Below are positions 32,319 through 46,600 of a stretch of 64,000 nt of DNA, piece after piece (the first letter of the stretch is position 1; the number at the start of each line of letters is the position of its first letter). The stretch covers positions 1 through 64,000 of the forward strand of contig JAWDGP010003917.1 in NCBI GenBank assembly GCA_033675545.1. Direction: 5' to 3'. The notes beneath the pieces were generated by a model. That model worked only from the letters and a program-made list of their open reading frames with translations. It had not been told where the DNA came from and did no database searches. The position numbers and the translations under genes were made by a program. This DNA is from Elysia crispata. Lineage: Eukaryota > Mollusca > Gastropoda > Plakobranchidae.

Positions 32319-33604
32319 GCTGTTTTGTAAGGACCTGTAATAAATCATTTGGTATGAAATGAATACATATTTTTTTTTTAAAGTACAGATTTAAAGATTT
32401 ACTTGTGGCTGAAAATGACATACTATACAGTAAACATTGTAAATTTAAATGTTTGTGAAGTTATGAAAAGAAATATGAAGAAAGGTTTATAATAACTATC
32501 ATAAGTGTAGAGTTTTAAGTTTTCTTTATTGCAGATGAAACTATTAAAAGTAATGATTTTGTCGAAAATTGTGTTGATGTCAGAAAACCAACAAACCTAT
32601 GTGAGTTTACAGAACAAAAAAATAGGGCCTACTTATCATTTTTCTCCATATAAGCGCATGTTTGAAATTCAAGCATCTTACACTCCAGCTGATTGAAGCA
32701 GCCTACTAGATCTAGTACAAAATCTTCTTATGTGACAACTATCACAGGTATTTGAAAAGTTGTAAAGAACTTCCCAATAACCACTTTATCAAATTAAAAC
32801 ACTATAAAACATCTGCAAATGTAGATTTATCATCATTGTTTACTGTTTTAATATGGCAGAACCAGAAGGGGGTTTTGCTACATGTTTTACTAACTTGCAA
32901 GTGTCATACATTTTAACTAAACGCATTAAAATGTGGTAAAAGTATTAAACATCCTCTTAAAATGTAATTGGGCAAGGGAAGTCTTACCTTTCGATTAAAC
33001 AGATCTACAAACCATTTAATTTTCTAGCTTAGATTAGATTAGGCTACATTTTAATCCTTTTAGAATTTAGATGAACAAATTGCAAAAAATACTAGAAAAC
33101 GGACTAGATTTAGATATCTGGCCTAGTCATGTAATATGTTTACACAAAAATAAAAATTCCACTCGCAGCAAAAAGAATTTAACTCTTACCTAGAGCAAGA
33201 TAATTAGTCAGACTTTCAGTTCATTTATCAGTTCACTGTCTTAGTGAGTGAGTTGACATGTTGCTTAGCAATGTCCACAATTTAGTTTCATTTCTGGTTT
33301 CTGAAGCGAAAGAACTAGATTTCAATAGCAAATTGTGTTCCATTTATTATGGTTTATTTTCGAAATAAATAATATGTTACAGATCTTCAGATAACGGTAT
33401 CATCCCTGTTGATTCTGAAAAAAATACGCATTTAAAGTTGTGCTTAGGCATTTAAGCCACAATTTTCAATAGAAGAGTTTCTGGTTAAAGTCATCTGAAC
33501 TGGTGCAAAGAGGTTGAAGGTCACTGACTAAACCCTCTTTCACAACACTATGTACGACTGTGGACGCTATCGATAATGAAGAGATATTCAGCTTTCAGGC
33601 CTCA

Positions 33605-33646
33605 CCCCCCCCCCCCCCAAATATCTCTCTCTCTCTCTCTCTCTCT
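33605..33646. repeat. C run and (TC)n tract
   Basis: A 14-base C run (33605-33618) is followed by a TC run (33623-33646) in the divergent promoter region. Confidence 0.95.
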
Positions 33647-33989
33647 TCCCAATTTCCTTTTCTATTTTTAAATTACACAAAGCTGTATCGCTTTGTCTAG
33701 CGGTAGCTATTATTTGCAAGATGATTGTTACAACTACCTCCGTAGTATTTTAAGATTTATTTCAAAATTATGAAAGATACGTCATTTAGAAAATACATGA
33801 ATGAAATAGATCATGTACCTGAAGATGGCAAGCAACTGTTTCAGAATGAACACGCAGCCTTTGAAAGGCTTAACGAAATCATGCACATGTTCAAAATTAG
33901 ACATCTTTACTCAAGACACGAGTGTATTTTATTGAAGTTCCAATGCGAATTTTTTTTTCATACTTAGCTCTTTGACTCAAAATAAAATT

Positions 33990-34091
<102 letters not shown>

Positions 34092-34381
34092 TACTGGATA
34101 GTTTAGTCTCAAAGTCGAAAAGTGTTGTATCGATAAAAAAATTTAAACTAGATCTAGACCTATTTTTGCTCAACTTTCGATTTTATTAAACGTAACACAA
34201 CACTTCTATACTACCAAAGTGCCAATGTACAGCTGCCGCAAAGATACAGAGATCTTGTCCAAACCTTAACTAGATCTAGATCTTGATCTGACCTAGTTTT
34301 TCGGTTTTTTTTTTAACTATCGGCAGTTTATTTGTGAATATCTGGAATATCATTCCGATAAGTTTATCTGGAAGATCTAAA

Positions 34382-37300
34382 ATGGGAAACTCAAGCCAAG
34401 ACGCTACTCTGCCTTTAGCTAGATCTAGATCTAGTTCAAGTGAAACTCACATACCAATGTCAGAGGCTGCACCTAAGAAGCAATTGCCAATAGAGGAACT
34501 GTCATATCTTCCACCTCCTGCTCCCTTTTATGTTCAACAAGGGTTGCGAGAAAAACTAATCAGCAAATGCAAAGAAAACCCATTCGTCCCTCTAGGTAAA
34601 TAAATAAAAAAAAAAATTTGGAAGCTCAAGGTTAAATGTTTTTGTTTGTGTAGTGATTTGCAAAACTCTATCAGGCATGTCTTTTGGCACATTCATCAGC
34701 GGTTTTCTTTGTACATAAAGTTGCAAGGTAAGTGTCATCATCATTTTGTGTGGCAGACAGTCTAGCACCTGTAGCAGCGGGCGTCAGCTTAAATATTGGA
34801 GGCATAAAGGCGGAAGAATAGTTTCTGGTTTGTATCGGGTATCTGATGGAGAATCCAATAAAGACGTTGAACTTGGAAAGACTGAAAAGAATGCAGGCCT
34901 CTCATGGCATTTTGAGTTGGCAGGTGGCACTTGAGGTCTTAGCTTTCAGTATGAATTTTGTGTTGAATGACCTCTGGTATGGTGTATAACTATAATGTTA
35001 AGATTTGAAAGAAATATCTTATAATCTTGCATTCGAGCAGGAGTTATAAATGGGTTTAAGGTGAAGATGAAGAGAGAGCTCAGGGTTAAATATCTGGCTG
35101 CTGTTCTGAATCAGAAAAGAAAGGTATACATATCAGTAAATACAGTGACAGGATTTATTTTTATTATCTAGGTAAGAGAAGTTTCTTTTCCAAAGCAGTT
35201 GCAACGAAAAAAATTCACATATGCTGGTAAAAGTACTAAAACCAAGTACATTTAGTAAGGATATTTTCAGTCCTAATTTCATGCAGACATACCTAACCAA
35301 TCCCACTCCAGTTTTAGCTGAAAGGCATTTGAAGACTTTTGAAGAAAGGATAATCAGATAGTATCATCATGGTGGCTACCTGTGGGCAAGCAGAAGCAGA
35401 GTTTGGGTTCAAGGGACAAGTGAGTTTTCAACAAAGCAGAATGAATGCCATTGTAGGGGGATGTCTGCATCCTCTTCTACTTCTAGGGGTGGGTCCAATA
35501 GATCTGTCAGACCTCTTGCAACAAAAGAACCTGTGCCTACATTGGAGAAGCATTCCAGTTTATGACGCATCATGTCCAAGGTGCTTTTTGCAAAATTTGG
35601 TTTCTGATGCATTATTTCAAAGGGACAATTTTTCACAATTCAATTTCTGATCCATTATCATGTGTCCTAGTGGCATTTTTCGAAATTCGGTTAATATCAA
35701 CCCTTCTGAAGATGATTGCCCTATAATTGGATTGATGACTGTAACTATGGTGTTGATGGCAAGACCATTCATATAGGGAGGAAAGGAGTATAGCAATAAT
35801 CGCCAATTACCAATTATCAAGTTGTTTCTTTCTGCACATTCATCAGTGGTGCTCTGGAAGTGAGTCATTCTTTTGTGTGATACACAGTTTTGCAGTGGGC
35901 CTTAGGGTGATGGTGGCAAAAAGCCTAGAACAGTTTCTGGCATGTATTGTTTGTTATTTGTCTTACCAAGAGAATTGAGGGATTCCTTTCTGATAAGTGT
36001 GGGTTAAGTATACAGTCAGAGCAAACTCCTGGACTATACTAGTATTTGTTTGGTCTTGTGCCATAGGCCAGATAGTTGTAGTAGTTAGTTGTGAGATTTT
36101 GACATTTGCCTGCATGTCTTTCACAGTTCTAGATTCTAGATTTTTCACAAAAGTTTATAATTATAATTGTTTACATCATCAAAGATTTTAGTATGTCTGC
36201 ATCTAGATCATATTTAATCTGCCTTTCCCTGGTATGTTTGTTCTGCATATTTTTCACTTTAGAATACTGGTTGGATATACAGGTATTGTATTTTAATTAG
36301 ACGTAAATATGCCTACATTTTTTTTCCAATCACTGAAACCAAGGGGAGAGTAAATAAGAAGTTGCAATCTATATTTGTGTGTAGGTCTATCCCTCAAGGT
36401 ACACAATTTAAATTTGCCAAGCTAAAGTTTGTAAAAGATTAGACTCTAATTTTTAGATTCTTCCCTTCATGAGTGTCATACTGGTGACATAGGGAGTTTT
36501 CTTTGGGGTCTGGCGATCAGTAAATCACCTACCGCACTGACTAAACAGCCACTCGAATAGTTTAGGCTTTTAGACTGCTTTATGATAGTTTGTGCAAGCA
36601 GAGGCACTGTTGACTCATAGAAGTATCAGACAAGAAGATATTTAAAAAAGAATAATTGTATAACATTATGGTGGCTTTAGATAGAAACTCTGTACAAGAC
36701 TGTTTTATAGTGTTTCTTCACCATTTTAAAGTGATACTAAGCATCAGCCTATGATCTCACAGATGGGTATCATACTCTAGCATTGCTTAACTGAAGTAGT
36801 GTATAAGGTACTTTAAAACTATCAGAATTAACAGACAACATACACACCCCCTAGGTGAACACAGGCAAGTGCCTAAACACATTTGTAGCCTATTGGTTAT
36901 GTCAGATTACCTCCGACTACAACATGTTTGCCATAGATGCCAACAAACTTTTTCTTACTGGCAATTTTAGACAACACACAAACCTTCACTGGCAAGACCT
37001 CATACAGTCTAAACCTCAAAAACCAAAGTCTGATTATTCAAATTTCTTTCTTCTCTTCGGTTGCGTTAGAATCAAAAGCATATTTCAAATTTGTTCAAGT
37101 TAGATTCTCTTTATTCAAGTTTGATACCTTTTCACAAGGCACTACAAAAGTACTACATGTATCTCTCAAGCAACGAGCAATGCTAATCACTACCCGAGAA
37201 AGGCTGATTAATTTACTAACAAAGGGAGAAAGGAGCTGATGCTCTAACAATGGAGTGCCAGTAGTAACACTGATACTGATAGCAAGATGGAACCTGGGAA

Positions 37301-39533
37301 AGCTAGAGTGCCTTGTGACACAGGGCACAGGCACAGGGCACAGTCAATGATTCATAGATTCAGTTTTGCCCCTTTTTGTAAATTCGAATCCTTATAGTTC
37401 CAAATTTTAATCCATTCTCATAGAATTCGAATTATGAGTTTTCCACTGATGTCCATTGTAGTGAGATGGAATAGCATTGATGCTACTTTTTATTACCACT
37501 GAAAGTTTGGTGATAAAACCAGAAAATGCACCCAACAGAAGAACCAAAAAAAAAAAAAAACGCCTAGGTAAGCCCACATTAGCATCTACATCTGCTGGTC
37601 TACAAAGACAGAAGCACAAATATCTCTTACCCAGACAACATGGTTCACCCTGACCAGTCTAGCCTACGCTTTCAACTGGCAAATGGAACTTCTTTTCCAA
37701 CAAAAGGCTCATGGCTTCTCAAAATTCTTTGATCTTAAATGCCTGCTCTTGGGGGACGATTTTTCAGACGTCATAAATATAATTTGTGGATTTGTTGAGC
37801 TCATTATATATATTTATCATCTCCCTGCTCGATCTGCAGTCACATTTACTGATGTGGCACCTTTTGAGCAAGAAAGCTGCATGTTTCGCAAATTTCTTCA
37901 AAGGTTCTCTGTCCTATGTAGACTTGCTTTTTCCTCAGTAGGATTTCAATCATGACTGCTCTTGCAAAGACCTTGCAAAGCTAAGAGTGAATGATTCTTC
38001 ATTGCCTTTTATTCCAATCTATTTCTCACAACTTTCATATCATTAATTTTTGTTAAATATTTTTTTTAACTTTTCCTTTATGGTTTGATTTATTGTTCGA
38101 CAGACATCCATAATTTAGCCTCTGGAAGAGACAGGGAGTTTTTTGCTTTGATGATGAATAGTTGTGTGGTTCATGTATTAGCTGACTACTGGAAAGGCCT
38201 GCAACTGATGACATGAAAAGTTTCATATTTGTGCCAACATGCTATTTTTAATTCTTTCTTGTATGGATTGAGGAGTTAAGCATTGGCCAAAAATAACCCT
38301 ATCAACAGATAAGCTTGCAGACTGTTTATATCATAATAACCCCTAACGAAAATACAAAAATACAAGATCTGGATCATCCATCACCAAAAAAACCCAAAAA
38401 ACCTCTGATGAAGCTATTTGTAAACCTTTAATACCTAAACAAGACTCATATTCCGGATGGGCCATTAGGAACAATTTGACACGTATATTCGCTACAATGT
38501 AGTATAAATCATAAATGATTTTCCTTGCCCAGTTTCAATTAAAAATTTTCAAGCTTTAAGTAATTGTAACATAGATAGGCCTACCACACCAACACATACA
38601 GACACACGCTTCAGTTTAGGCAGTTTTCCCTACTTTTTCCGCAGACCAAGTCAATAATGCCGCTATAGTTTCCTATCATCCCTTACGTTACATCTTACAA
38701 TTTTGAGAAGAGGTTGCTTTTTCTTTTTTTTTGTTGCCAGTTAGCAAGGCACCACACAAGTAAAATGATACCCATAGCAGTTTGCAATGCCGAAATGGAG
38801 GTGCTTATAAAAGATTGGCAAAGGCATCTCTTCAATTCCCTTCTGTCATTTCTCACTCTCAGTCATAGATGAAGAGAATAAAACATTCGATAGGAAATTA
38901 CATTGACTTTTTAAGCTCAACTGTATGTAAAATCAAATGAAATTTATTTTACTACTGTAAGGGTTATTTTTTTTTTGGGTGTCTCATCTTCATTTTGAAT
39001 TTACTGAACATTTTTGTTTTCTGTCTAAATCAAAATAAAAAGTAAACAAGCAAATGTGTAACAGCTGGTTATACATGTCTGCTCTAGATTTAGCTCTTTA
39101 AATTGATTTTATATATACTGTGTATATATATATATATGTATAAAAAAAATTTTCTCTAAGTTCTATGTTTATTCCCAAAGTGCTTTTTGGGTTTATGCCT
39201 TCTTAATCAAGTACTTCACCAATCTATTTTTATAACTTTTTCTATTATATGACCTCTATTGTGTTCTGCATCTGTGAAAGAAATGTGAACTTCAAAAGTG
39301 TCATATCCAGCAGATATGTAATTACAATATTTTTTTTTGTTCATCTATTTTCAGGTGTGGTTTTCACAGCTGTTGTTCTTGGTTTGGGTTTGGGAACAAT
39401 GGCGTCAGAGAAACACAGACATAAGGCTCAACTAATGATGAGGTTACGAGTAGGAGGTCAAGCTTTTGCTATATTTGCAGTTCTTGCTGGAGTTTACCAC
39501 AACACCAAGATGGGTACTGGCAAAAAGGGTTGA
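34382..39533 (+). CDS. HIGD2A: HIG1 domain family member 2A-like protein, two exons, complete
   Basis: Exons 34382-34595 and 39355-39533 join through a split glycine codon (FVPL/G/VVFTAV) to a 130-residue protein. HIG1-domain proteins are small inner mitochondrial membrane proteins that help assemble cytochrome c oxidase and respiratory supercomplexes. The domain starts about residue 55 (LREKLISKCKENPFVPLG), followed by a first membrane helix (VVFTAVVLGLGLGTMAS), the conserved loop HKAQLMMRLRVGGQAF and a second helix (AIFAVLAG). The LMMR...R..QAF pattern is closer to HIGD2 than HIGD1. The N-terminal 50 residues are longer than in human HIGD2A (106 residues) and poorly conserved, and residues 13-17 are encoded by an AGATCT repeat. 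The ATG has a good context (AAAATGG). A polyadenylation signal AATAAA lies at 39603-39608. The 4.76-kb intron holds no exon I can support. Confidence 0.88.
34596..39354 (+). other. Intron of the HIGD2A-like gene
   Basis: No coding exon is supported. A phrase around GCACATTCATCAG(C/T)GGT followed by TTTTGTGTG recurs at about 34689 and 35836, suggesting an old duplication or two repeat copies. Frames near 36855-37239 and 37683-37955 are open for 80-100 codons but show no recognisable motif. A short GCACAGG-type repeat lies at about 37318-37344. Confidence 0.45.
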
Positions 39534-39602
39534 TACAATTTTTTGTGTTTTTGACAAGGGTAGTTTCCTGTATTCTCACAAAGAGATGTAATCATCATAA
39601 AT

Positions 39603-39608
39603 AATAAA
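39603..39608 (+). terminator. Polyadenylation signal of the HIGD2A-like gene
   Basis: AATAAA lies 70 bases after the HIGD2A-like stop codon, in an AT-rich context. It would give a short 3' UTR. Other distal signals are possible. Confidence 0.55.
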
Positions 39609-40675
39609 AGTAAGGTTATAAGATGTTTCATTTCATTGCTGAAACATGATGTTGCATGTTGGAACCCTTACTAATTATAATACACTTAATGGAACAGCAA
39701 TGTTTTCAAGGTAAAACTTGACATATCTGCATTTGTAAGGTAAAAGTTCAAACAGAGGGTGTTCTATTAGTTGTGAGATTTCATGCAATAATTGATCAAA
39801 TTCAACACTTGAGACTGCGATTCATGTTTTTTAACATATTAAGGACAATTGTTTTCTACTGCAAATTTGTACAAGGCAAATATTGAATCTGTATTGAAGG
39901 GACAAAAAAAATTGTTAAGTAAAAGTGTATCATACTAAATTTAATACCTAGCATTTTAAAAATTGTAGTGAAGATAAAAATTTTTACAAAATGTATTTAC
40001 TTCTATTGGTTCAGGCAGAATATTATTTTAAAGGAAACTGATAAAGCTTTCCCAATCATGGCTTTTGCATATCATTTATTATAACTGATGGCTCAGGATC
40101 AAATTTAGACACCCTTTCAAATACTTGCCACTGGATTTGATTTAAAATAAAGTTAAAAATATATAGGTTTTGATTTATAGGAATCATCTAGCAACATAAG
40201 CAGAAATTTGAAAAACTTGCAGCCTTTCAATTGTTAAATGTGTCCTTCAGCTAAAAGTAAGGACACTAGTCTCATGTGACTAAAGTGAAATTCTATTTTT
40301 TGTTCTGGTATTAAAAATTGACTGTTTCCATGCTGAGTGTACAAAGAGATGAAAAGATCTTTGCAATCCACGTTTCAAAAAAAAAAAAAATTTAATGTAT
40401 TCATAATATAAATGTGCTAAAATCAATGTAACGCATTGTACTATAAGTTGATCTACTCATTTCCTCAGCCTTTTTTGGTGCATAACTTTTGGGTAGCGGA
40501 TCGACTAGATCTATGTATTTTATCTTATTTAGTTGCATAATGTTTGTATTTCAAGCCTAAGAACTTAGTTTTGTTTATTGAACACAGCCCGCACTTGTAT
40601 GGTCAAGATTCTTCTGGAATCTCCGATTTAGTTCTAGCATAGTAATGATCTCGTCACCCCTTGTTTACCTTTGTT

Positions 40676-40910
40676 TTGATTGGTTGCTAATTGCTTATGA
40701 CGTGTACCAAGAATATTCTCTTACGATTTGATGTAATTCCTTTTCTGGATGATTCGACGAGATTTTCTATAAATAAGAATCGAAATTATGTTTAGTCAGT
40801 CAACATCCTCGAGTCTACAGTGAGTCAACATCAAGTCTACAGTGAGTGATTGTTTTAAGTCTACCTACAGTGACTGATTATTGAGTCAACCTACAGATAT
40901 TGTACAGTCT
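40676..40910 (+). promoter_or_regulatory. RNA polymerase II promoter-like block, possibly a solo LTR
   Basis: In order: ATTGG (inverted CCAAT) in TTGATTGGTTGC at about 40676, TGACGT (CRE-like) at 40698, TATAAATAAG at 40768, and an initiator-like TTAGTCAGTC about 27 bases later (around 40791). Directly downstream, variants of AGTCTACAGTGAGTCAAC are repeated three to four times (about 40799-40905). A short frame follows (to about 41099) with no recognised product. The spacing is that of a true core promoter. No adjacent retroelement genes, primer-binding site or terminal TG...CA pair could be defined, so LTR status is unproven. Confidence 0.45.
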
Positions 40911-41770
40911 AGCTCTTATGTTGGATTAAACAGTTTGCAATTTTTACTTGCGGACTTTGGACTTCTTTCTACGACGAGTCGTGTGATTGGCTGTAAATAT
41001 TTTCAAACCCCTAGACAAACAGAGCCTAACAGATCACCCCCATCACCAAATCTGTTACAATCAAGCTTTAGAAAGAAAAAAAATTATGCTTCCCTGTAAA
41101 CTGAGGATACAGCTCACTTAACTGTAGTCCAGCAAATGAGGATTTTGAATAATTACATAGCTTTCATTCCACAGTTTCTTCCCTTTTCAAAAAAAAAAAA
41201 AAATCCTCTTGTATATTGATGAGCACTCTGATTCTCAATGCTGAAAATTGCTACTTGAGCCTTTGGAGGATTTTAAAATCTGCCATTGGTTGATTATAAT
41301 CCTTGGTTGGCATTGGCTCCACTCTAGATGACCCAATTTACCTGAAGTATACTACTACTACATAATCTTCCTACATGTATTAAATTCTGTCAAATTCTTT
41401 TCTTCTTCTATTGAATTCAATCTGATTACACTATAGGTTAATTTCTCATTCTTGCTTCTAAAAGCATATAGCCTAATTCACTTCAGTGGGTAGGCCTATA
41501 GACTCTGATGTCATTTTAAACTTAAAGAAACAACATTTATAAAAATTGAAGGGATGCAGCAAAAAATTATCTGATTGCACCAACATTGGTTTACACAATG
41601 ACCTTACATTAATTAACAGAAGATGGAAAAATGGCTTTACAGTTTGAAAAACTCCAATTCCTAGCATTGTCATGGATATGTGTGAGATGGACTTTGGATG
41701 GAAGCAAGGGGGGGTAGGAAGGGATCATGAATATTTTGTGCTTGCTGTAATGAAGAAAATTTTGTGTCTG

Positions 41771-41954
<184 letters not shown>

Positions 41955-43580
41955 AGACTGACTGACTGTTGGATTTAGTGAGTGTGTGCTCAGATATTGT
42001 GGGTGTTTATGCCAGAGACTTATAAATTTTTGTGATTTTACTATAAATTTAATCCATTTGAAGCATGGTAACTCTTATGGTGATTACTTCAGTTACACTC
42101 TCATGTATGGTTTTGTTGATTTACCCTTGATCAATTATCAACAAAATTTAATAAAATGTTATCAATACATGAACTTTCATTGAGTTTTTTTCATATATTT
42201 TTTTTTATTTTATTCATATTTTTTTAATTGTATATGTTTGACTGTAATTGAGGATTTTTAGTGTGATTGAAGTAACATGAACTTCATGAACATTATGGAG
42301 CATAACACTGTAGTTTGATCCTCTTCATCGCTTGAAGTGTAGTTTGCAGATTCATATATGCCTTTTCCTAGTGAAAACATCTTTTACTGGTAGCTGTAGT
42401 AATTGTTTGTATTTCATTATGTGCATGTACTTAGTGCAGTAACACTAAAGGAATTTCTGTTGTTTCTGAAAATGACATAAGGTTAATGAAAAGTTTTCCA
42501 GAAGATGTGCAGTTACTGCAAAAAACATAATTTACATGATATGGGGGTGTATTATTTGCTTTTGGTTTTTTCCATTTTCAATTTCTTTAGCAATTTGACA
42601 TGAGAATAAAAGCAGTCTCCAAATAACCAGCATTACAAAGGGAATTCACTCTTTTTTATGTAGTTTCGCATGCAATTTTTTTCGATTACTTCCCTTATGT
42701 CTCAATTTACATCGAATTCAAGAGTAACACAATAACAGTACCGTAACTCAACGCACCAGGGCCGTAACGGACAGCCCGTGACAGTCGGTCATCACTATGA
42801 CAGTCTAATTCCGTTTGCAATAGCAGACGCGCGTCGGACCCACAAGCCAGCACAACCCTCCCATCTGTTAACAATGAAACTCAAGAACGATGTCGGTTTC
42901 ATCGCTCTATGCCTTCTTGAGTACACGGCGACGATCCATTGTTCGATTCATATTTCAATTGTTGGGATAATTTCTGCGCAGAACATGTAAAAATTGAAAA
43001 CATAAATAGGCACATTCTCTAATGAATGATATTTTACTATAGGCAACTTTAAAATAATTTACGATGATACTTAGCTCGGTGCTATGAATATGAGAGATAC
43101 TTCAATATTTATTTAAAATCACTCAATCAAAATAAAGGAAGGTAATAAGATATTATTATTAGATGTCATTTGTTCATTGGAATTTTTTTTCCATATTCTA
43201 TACTTAAGTCTTGACCATTGAAATTGTACAGAACCAACCTCTCTTGTGGTTTAGCATTATACAGTACAGATACATGACTAAGAAACTATTGGCTGCAAGA
43301 TAGTTTTTCGACCAATTTTTCTAATGAAAGTACACACGTATTCGGCTTTGATCTTTGAAGCTATACACTACAACTAATTACTTTTAGTTTTAGCTAAGGA
43401 AGAAAAAAACGCGAACAATACAGCGGGTGATAATTATACTGAGGTAAATCCTGCCTCAACCATTTGGCATACTGGTGTTCACCAAACATTCTGCATCACT
43501 TTCAAAATAGTTTTTTTTTTCCTTTGTTCGTGTTTCATGTTGAGAAAAAGTATAATTAAAAAAAAATGATGAATTCAGAC

Positions 43581-43640
43581 AGAAAGAGAGAGGGGGGGAG
43601 GGGGGGGGGGAGAGAGGGAGGGAGGGAGGGAGGGAGAAGG
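43581..43640. repeat. Purine tract with G runs and (GGGA)n
   Basis: A 60-bp pure purine strand includes G runs of 7 and 10 and a (GGAG)n stretch. G-runs of this kind can form quadruplexes. Confidence 0.9.
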
Positions 43641-46600
43641 GTATGGGTAATTAGAAAAAAAAAAATTAAAGTGAAAGAGATGCAAGTGTATTGTGAAACT
43701 GAAGAGACATGTCAGAAATAAAGAGATACATGTGTACATGTAATTGTAAAGGTGGAGACTCCAAAATTCATGCATTATGGCGTGGCCTAGTATTCCGCTT
43801 TACTGACCACTGCACTCAGGCACACGATCACCTTTCCAAGCAGTTTCGTCACCGGCATCTGAAAGATCCGTACTGCTGTGTCATTGGTCGCGTCAACTTA
43901 AGTGCTTAACTGTGAGATAAACCTGAACAACCTCACTGTCCAAAGTTGCAATGACAAGTATTTCGCGTTCAAAACACCTCCGAAAATTTGCGTGTGAGGT
44001 AGATCGAGCCCTTGAGTGCAAAGAATCCCAACACTTTGACCAATGCCAGAAAAAAGCTCTCGAGTGGCAAAGTGCAAGATTTTTAAGTTGGCATTTCCTC
44101 CTGTCGACATTTCAAAAGAAAGAACTGACTGACAGGATGTGTCCACTCTTTGACACCGTCTGCTAGGCCTGGGAGTGGGACTCTACCAAGTATAAGATAG
44201 AATTTAGAAGCAAGTAGCAACGGTCGCTTGGGGATCGGGGAATGCGGTATTATCTCGTGAAAAATTCACTTTTTATACATTACATGTATTTCCTTTTCTA
44301 ACCATCGTGCTTTTAATCTAGTATGTGTTTACTGTGTTAATGAATTTCTAGTAACAAATTAAGTTCTATAATATACTGGATTTAACTTGGGGTTTTCGCG
44401 TTTTCGACGCATTCATCATCATCATAATAATAATATTATTAATTGTCCTTAAGTAGGTTTTGTTAAAAATTATTATAAAACCCTTATGCTGTATGTAATA
44501 ACTTAATCCTGTGCGCTTCTGACCTGTGATTTGTATGCCATTTAAATTGTTTTTCGTTTAAGCCTTCACTTTTAAAGGTTATGGTACATGTAATTACTTT
44601 GGTGATATGTAGATTCTCTTTGTCTCTTTCGGTGTAGGAAAAAATCCAGATTTTATTTTCATGATTGAAATAGTTTTGATTTTGGAAATACCCCGGTATA
44701 GAAATCTAAATTTTATAGACTGGTTGATTCAGTAACTCATAATATTTTAATTATTTACTAAATGTAGCACTTAGACAGATTGAATCTGTAAGCGTTATGC
44801 TCAACACGGCTGAATAATTAAGCTTACCCTTCTTTTTAATTCACTAACCTCAAAATCGTATTAATTTCTTTTGATAACCTGGATCATTTACCGATATGTC
44901 TTTACGATGCGTGGTTAACTTTTATTAAATTCTCATGTTTGATAAGCAAAAATGATATACACGTACATGTATTAAGGTAGATATTTTTTTGCAGTTATTT
45001 ATTTAAAGTTGATTCCTCTTGCTTTTGACATGATTGATACATTGCAAAAGGTTCAAAATCGTAATTTATTTTTTTAAAAATGTTATGCATGTAGTCTTTA
45101 CAAAAAAAATTTGTAAATTCCTGTAAGAAAAAGGAGAGAAATGCGAAACATTTATCAAATCAGGTGCATTCCGTGAATAACAAACATAATTGCTTTTTAA
45201 AACTTGAGAACGAAAAGAAATTTGAAGGCTCAAGTTTTTTTTTTTCGTTTTCTTTTAAATAAAATTTGCAAATATTTTGTTTTGTTGGTAACAGTTGTTC
45301 GTCAAAATCGATTATTTTTCTTTACTTTTTGCGACTTCAACAACTTCAATTTATATATCTAGCCTACCTTCCTTCCTTTAGTCCCAACTCAAGATGACTT
45401 AATTCTCTTTCTTAGTTCTAAGTGGTGACATCATAGACTCAATAATGTTGGTTATGAACTCAAATGTTTTGCGGAAGGGCATAATTTCCATTTCTGGATC
45501 AATATCTTGACTGTTCTCGGTCGATTGAGACGGATATCATAAGTGCTTTTACCTGCTAGTCGAAAACCATCTCTATCAATCTTAGTGTTTGAAAAAGTTA
45601 AAAAGAAAAAAATAGTATTATTGAAAAATGTGTGCCTGTTTGTCGACTCTCAGGCTTATGAGGAATTGATTCTTATAATGTTATAATGTTCTAGTATACA
45701 AATAATACAATCTATCACATACCAAGCCAAATCGACAACTCCCCTATTCTTTGTTTGTAGCTTTCTTTCTACAATAATTCATCTTTATGCGTACAAATTT
45801 ATCGCTATCTTTGTATCCAACATTCTATGACACACTATCATCTCTTAGACCCAAAGCTATCTTTCTATACTCTCTATAAATAATTGATGCATGCATGTAT
45901 GTATTTATCTATCTGAGCATCGATCTACCTTTCCATTTACCAAATCATCTGTAATTCCATCTATCTACCTATTATTTTGTCAACTTTCTAACTGTCTATC
46001 TATTGATGAATATTACACCTATTTAGTTACCCCTGCCATGTCCATTTGACTGTATGTTCGTCAGCGGATGTTTAGGAAATAAATAAAATACCATTTCATA
46101 TTATTCAAACAGTGTAGAAATTGGAATCGGATGAAACAAACCCGATATTTATTGAAACGATCCAAGAAAATTTAGTGCTTAAACTTAAGTCCAACATTTT
46201 GCTGAAAGTAAAAAAAAAATATAAAAAGAATAATAAAGAGTTCTCAATCTATCTGAGGGTGGAATATTTTGTTGATGATGTCTAAACAAAGTCCTGATCT
46301 ACTTCGAGAAAATGGAAAAAAATAAATAATTGTTAATCTTTGCTTTCGATCGAATTTTGGAAGAAAAAAACTTTGACAAACATTTTGTATGTTAACAATT
46401 TTCAGAATGTGAGAAGACAAAAGGAGGGGAAAAAACCTGCATATTGGCATAATTCTTGAAACGAGACAGTGTTTGAGAGGCAATCTGTATTTCGACGGTG
46501 TTTAACATTTAAATAGAATGCCTTGACATAAGACTTAGCGAAAAATCAGAGAGTGGGCACGCAGAATGTAGCTTCGGGAATCGAGAGCTTTACAGGGATA

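Noticed and set aside
37683-37955. 90-codon plus-strand frame in the HIGD2A-like intron
   Set aside because: It has an ATG and stop but no recognisable domain, splice signals or neighbouring exons.
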